Of a stretch of DNA of 64,000 nt, positions 60,898-64,000 are shown one piece after another. The notes under the pieces are model-generated. The model had not been told where the DNA came from, did no database searches, and saw nothing but the letters and a program-made list of their open reading frames with translations. This DNA comes from CAYWWY01 sp964462525 (lineage in GTDB: Bacteria > Thermotogota > Thermotogae > MWEM01), in NCBI GenBank assembly GCA_964462525.1, contig CAYWWY010000003.1, forward strand, positions 225,651 through 289,650, written 5' to 3'. The position numbers and the translations under genes are program-made. Each line of letters starts with the position of its first letter. Positions within the stretch are counted from its first letter, which is position 1.

Positions 60898-61563
60898 TCA
60901 CCTCTTTCGGTCAACAATAAAGTACCTTCCGCTGCTGAACAGCTCGTAAGTGGTTCTTTGTCCCATACTCTGAATGAAGGTTTCATAAGAAAAATGCTCA
61001 AACGATTCCCAACTGCGCGTGATAATCTGATTTCCTCCCCGCAAATAAATGACCATCCCCCCCACATCAATCGAAGAGACATAATTTCGAAACAGCATTG
61101 GCATTCGATTGAGTCGTGCAACGATATCAGGGATTTCCGAGTCTTCAGTATTGAAGAGAATCGGAAGAGCCAGAAAAGGAATCAATTGATCATGGCGGAG
61201 TACCCAGAGCACTTCCCCCCATTCGTCCAGCAGACGATAGAAACCATCATCCAATTGTACCATAAATGAAGCTTTTTTTTCAGATACCCGTATGATCCCC
61301 GGATTTGATGTTTCTTCCACGGATTCAATTGTAAAGCCAGGAAAACGAGTGTTCCGAAAAAAGCTAGGGTTCAAAGCAAACCCTTCCATAAAGGTGTTTT
61401 TAGCCAGTTGGATTCGCTCATCGGATCTGGGTTCGATCAGAACGACTTCAAAGGGAATGGGTTTTTGTGGGAATAGAAACAAAGAGATAAAAGAAGGGAG
61501 AAAGAATACCCCCAAACCTATGGCAACAATTACCCATAATCCAACCGCGCATCGTATTTCCAC
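60898..61563 (-). CDS. FtsQ/DivIB-like cell division protein (divergent)
   Basis: This 221-residue protein has one N-terminal membrane helix (VGLWVIVAIGLGVFFLPSFISLFLF) and an outer domain. The order resembles FtsQ: a short POTRA-like segment (residues about 60-115) containing GIIRVSEKKASFMVQLDDGFYRLLDEWGEVL, where the Glu-Lys-Lys-Ala and Asp-x-x-Gly positions are the FtsQ pattern, then a beta domain. It ends YFIVDRKR. Its place directly before ftsA-ftsZ is the usual ftsQ place. Similarity is weak, so the name is inference from position and layout. Confidence 0.7.
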   Translation of the reverse strand: MEIRCAVGLWVIVAIGLGVFFLPSFISLFLFPQKPIPFEVVLIEPRSDERIQLAKNTFMEGFALNPSFFRNTRFPGFTIESVEETSNPGIIRVSEKKASFMVQLDDGFYRLLDEWGEVLWVLRHDQLIPFLALPILFNTEDSEIPDIVARLNRMPMLFRNYVSSIDVGGMVIYLRGGNQIITRSWESFEHFSYETFIQSMGQRTTYELFSSGRYFIVDRKR

Positions 61564-61593
61564 TACATTTCCTTCTACCCCTGATCCAGAGGG

Positions 61594-63507
61594 CTAGATA
61601 TCCAAATTGGTTACTTGAAGTGCATGATGCTGAATAAAGCGCCGACGATCTTCGACATCATTGCCCATAAGGGTTGAGAGAATATGATCCGCCATTTCAG
61701 CGTCTTCAATTAGGACTTTTGCGATTGTCCGTTGCTGCGGGTCCATGGTCGTCTTCCACAGTTGTTCGGGATTCATTTCTCCTAACCCTTTGTATCGTTG
61801 AATCGAAGGATTTTTCCCTTTTTCTCTAATTTGTTGTTGCAGCTTCCTCATTTCCTCTTCTGTAAAAGCATAGGCCTCTTCCCGTCCGCTGGCGACCTTG
61901 AAAAGAGGCGGCATGGCAATATAGACCAATCCCTCCGTGATGAGCGGACGGATATGCCGGAAAAACAAGGTCAGTAATAACGTTCGTATGTGTGCTCCAT
62001 CAAAATCAGCGTCGGTCATGATGACAATTCGCCCATAACGGGATTTGGAAATGTCGAACGTTTCATCGATGCCTGTCCCGATGGCAGTTATGATATCGCT
62101 GATCTGTTCGTTTTTCAGTAGTTTTTCCGGAGAAGCTTTTTCCGCATTGAGGATTTTCCCACGCAAAGGAAGGATCGCTTGAAACTCCCGATCTCGGGCT
62201 TGTTTTGCAGAACCCCCCGCAGAATCTCCTTCAACGATGAATAACTCAGTTTGATCTCGCTTTTTTGATGAGCAATCTGCCAGTTTTCCGGGCAGGGTCG
62301 AGTTTTCCAGCGCGTTCTTTCGCTTAATCATTTCTCGCGCTCGTTTTGCGGCCAGTCGAGCCTTGGCTGATTCGATGATTTTGTCTAAGATCTGCTTGCC
62401 TGAGTCTGGATGCATATCCCAGTATTGGGATAAGCGGTCACGGATCACTTTTGAAACAGCCTCGAAGGCTTCTTCATTTCCTAATTTGGATTTGGTTTGG
62501 CCTTCAAATTGGGGTTCTTTGATCTTCAAGCTTAATACACCAACCAAACCTTCGCGCACATCCGATCCTTGAATGACCAAATCTTCCGTTTTTTTTCCGT
62601 TGGATCCCAGATTGAACTTTTTGATGTATTCGTTAACGACTCGAGTCAGTGATGTTCGAAAGCCAGTCAGATGTGTCCCGCCCTCAACAGTATTGATATT
62701 GTTGACATAACACCGGACCCGTTCTTCATCACTCCGAACATATTGAATAGCCGCTTCAACGATAATATCATTGTGTGAACCACTGATTTCGATTGCATCG
62801 GGGTGTAGGGTTTTGGTATTTTTGACCAGATATTGAACAAAGGCTTTAAGGCCTCCGTTATAGCAGTGAGAAACCTTTTCGTCCTCACGAAAATCCACAA
62901 GAGTAATGGTAAGACCCGGATTGAGAAAAGCCAACTCCATGAACCGGTTGTTCAGGACATCAAAATCAAAATCTGAAACGGGAAAAATCTCCGGGTCAGG
63001 CTTGAACCGCTCGATTGTGCCCGTATCTTCCGTCTGGCCAATCACTTGAACATCTTCTTTAGGGATGCCGCGTTCATACCGCTGATAATGAATCATTCCG
63101 GCTTTCTTTACCCATACTTCGAGCCATTCGGATAGGGCGTTGACAACCGAAATGCCTACCCCATGAAGTCCACCGCTCACTTTATAGGTGTCTTTCGTAA
63201 ATTTCCCTCCCGCATGGAGTACGGTCATCACAACTTCCAAAGCGCTTCGGTTTTCTTCCTCATGAAAATCCACGGGAATCCCGCGCCCATTGTCGCGTAC
63301 TTCAACCGAACCATCGGTATGCAAAAAGACGTCAATTTGGGTGCAAAAACCGCCTAAAGCCTCGTCAATACTATTATCTACCGCTTCAAACACGAGATGA
63401 TGAAGTCCCGATTTCCCCGTGGACCCAATGTACATTCCTGGTCGTTTCCGTACTGGATCCAACCCCTTCAAGACTTTAATGCTGTGAGAATCGTATGGAT
63501 TAAGCAA
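61594..63507 (-). CDS. gyrB: DNA gyrase subunit B
   Basis: This 637-residue type IIA topoisomerase subunit introduces negative supercoils with GyrA. N-terminal GHKL ATPase motifs: EAVDNSIDEAL, RDNGRGIPVD and GGLHGVGISVVNALS. The TOPRIM domain has FIVEGDSAGGSAKQARDREFQ (Glu) and MTDADFDGAHI (Asp-x-Asp), and the C-terminal motif is QRYKGLGEMNPEQLW. TTG at 63507, ten bases after GGAGG, is the likely start; the GTG at 63516 touches the ribosome-binding site. It overlaps the DUF721 gene by 8 bases. Confidence 0.97.
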   Translation of the reverse strand: MLNPYDSHSIKVLKGLDPVRKRPGMYIGSTGKSGLHHLVFEAVDNSIDEALGGFCTQIDVFLHTDGSVEVRDNGRGIPVDFHEEENRSALEVVMTVLHAGGKFTKDTYKVSGGLHGVGISVVNALSEWLEVWVKKAGMIHYQRYERGIPKEDVQVIGQTEDTGTIERFKPDPEIFPVSDFDFDVLNNRFMELAFLNPGLTITLVDFREDEKVSHCYNGGLKAFVQYLVKNTKTLHPDAIEISGSHNDIIVEAAIQYVRSDEERVRCYVNNINTVEGGTHLTGFRTSLTRVVNEYIKKFNLGSNGKKTEDLVIQGSDVREGLVGVLSLKIKEPQFEGQTKSKLGNEEAFEAVSKVIRDRLSQYWDMHPDSGKQILDKIIESAKARLAAKRAREMIKRKNALENSTLPGKLADCSSKKRDQTELFIVEGDSAGGSAKQARDREFQAILPLRGKILNAEKASPEKLLKNEQISDIITAIGTGIDETFDISKSRYGRIVIMTDADFDGAHIRTLLLTLFFRHIRPLITEGLVYIAMPPLFKVASGREEAYAFTEEEMRKLQQQIREKGKNPSIQRYKGLGEMNPEQLWKTTMDPQQRTIAKVLIEDAEMADHILSTLMGNDVEDRRRFIQHHALQVTNLDI

Positions 63508-63799
63508 AATGGTCACTCCTCCGTGAAATTCGAATATCCCTGATGGTTCGCACCCCTTGAAAATGATGGTTGATCGCCTCCATCATGGATGACTTGGCAA
63601 AACGCAACTCAGAAGCCCATACACTATCTTTGCATTGCACAAACAAGATTCCCTCTTTTACCTCCAAAGGGCGGACATTCTGCGAAAGAGGCGGAGGAAA
63701 GATCTCATCCCACTCCTCCAGAAGCAAGTTAACTTGGACCTGAGAGAAGAACCCACTTCGATATGCGAGATCATGAATGACTTGAGCAAGCGTTTTCAT
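63500..63799 (-). CDS. dciA: DUF721 / DciA-like protein
   Basis: This 99-residue protein has the DUF721 pattern: a Trp in LLLEEWDEIF, then EVKEGILFVQCKDSVWASELRF and a C-terminal INHHFQG. DciA loads or assists the replicative helicase in bacteria lacking DnaC, and DUF721 genes often precede gyrB. The ATG at 63799 lies only about 7 bases after the -10 element, with no good ribosome-binding site, so the transcript may be leaderless. Confidence 0.87.
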   Translation of the reverse strand: MKTLAQVIHDLAYRSGFFSQVQVNLLLEEWDEIFPPPLSQNVRPLEVKEGILFVQCKDSVWASELRFAKSSMMEAINHHFQGVRTIRDIRISRRSDHFA

Positions 63800-63805
63800 G
63801 ACTCT

Positions 63806-63816
63806 ATTCTACCACA
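63806..63816 (-). promoter_or_regulatory. extended -10 element of the dciA-gyrB-fts run
   Basis: Minus strand TGTGGTAGAAT, with the hexamer TAGAAT at 63806-63811. It fits the recurrent element and stands unusually close to the start codon at 63799. The remaining bases 63817-64000 hold no gene I can support. Confidence 0.6.
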
Positions 63817-64000
63817 TTTTTCATGCCTGCACACACTTCTCGTGACAGAATCGAGTTGATCCGAAGAAGGAGAAAGAGGGATTTGTTGAATAATCCATAG
63901 GCTTCTCTCGTCTTATTCTTGCATATACCTTTAATAGAAAAGAACCGACCGCCTGGATTCACCATACTGTAACCCCTTAGGAACACTGGGGGTGGTTGAC

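Noticed and set aside
63804..63986. 60-codon frame upstream of dciA
   Set aside because: No recognisable similarity, covers the dciA promoter, and has no clear ribosome-binding site.

Overview
The window looks like a chromosomal segment of a Thermotogota-like bacterium or a close relative. FtsZ is very close to what I recall of Thermotoga maritima FtsZ, including an almost absent C-terminal linker. Two gene orders also match what I recall from that genome: gyrB, ftsQ-like, ftsA, ftsZ, pilB; and carboxyltransferase, gamma subunit, biotin carrier, cheW, glyA. The peptide-binding protein has a signal peptide but no lipobox. Base composition is near 50 % GC by eye. I see no insertion sequence, prophage or CRISPR array. 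The taxonomic call rests on memory of family sequences, not on a search.

Layout. 1-1459: 5' part of a secreted metallophosphoesterase (minus strand). 1583-2261: promoter and seven tRNA genes (Pro, Gly, Arg, His, Arg, Leu, Lys). 2262-3790: structured leader, infC (probable AUC start), rpmI, rplT, tRNA-Pro(CGG), terminator. 3855-6038: tex. 6092-17380: a long minus-strand run of methylmalonyl-CoA epimerase, decarboxylase/carboxyltransferase, OadG, biotin carrier, CheW, GlyA, dipeptide epimerase and a five-gene peptide ABC transporter. 17425-23118: operon of a 72-residue protein, a DUF1175 (YfaT-like) protein and a thioester-bearing alpha-2-macroglobulin. 23195-25647: MurC-like ligase and NamZ (DUF1343).

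25668-32925 is the most unusual stretch. Two chemoreceptor genes share a 1738-bp tract with no mismatch that I can see. Between them lie decayed fragments of the histidine kinase gene (intact copy at 30847) and of namZ (intact copy at 24508). This is what a tandem duplication of a namZ-receptor-kinase unit followed by loss of one kinase copy and one namZ copy would leave.

32899-36547: operon of a cysteine hydrolase, a thioredoxin-reductase-like flavoprotein without a CxxC, an RlmN/Cfr-like radical SAM protein and an SPL-like radical SAM protein. 36609-37553: argF. 37688-40168: unknown protein, rsmD, ROK kinase. 40224-49510: mtnA, tatD, hflK, hflC, yigZ, then a large membrane sensor, a secreted metallopeptidase, a one-helix membrane protein and an LCP-family protein, almost all with 4-base overlaps. 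49666-51237: galT. 51241-63799: dciA-like, gyrB, ftsQ-like, ftsA, ftsZ, pilB, an anchored protein, an HD phosphohydrolase, a CapD-like epimerase and an orphan CoxM-like flavoprotein.

Physiologically the window suggests a peptide- and sugar-using fermenter with propionate or methylmalonyl-CoA metabolism, murein-peptide handling, chemotaxis and type IV-pilus-type ATPase function. Promoters repeatedly show an extended -10 element of the form TRTGGTATAAT.
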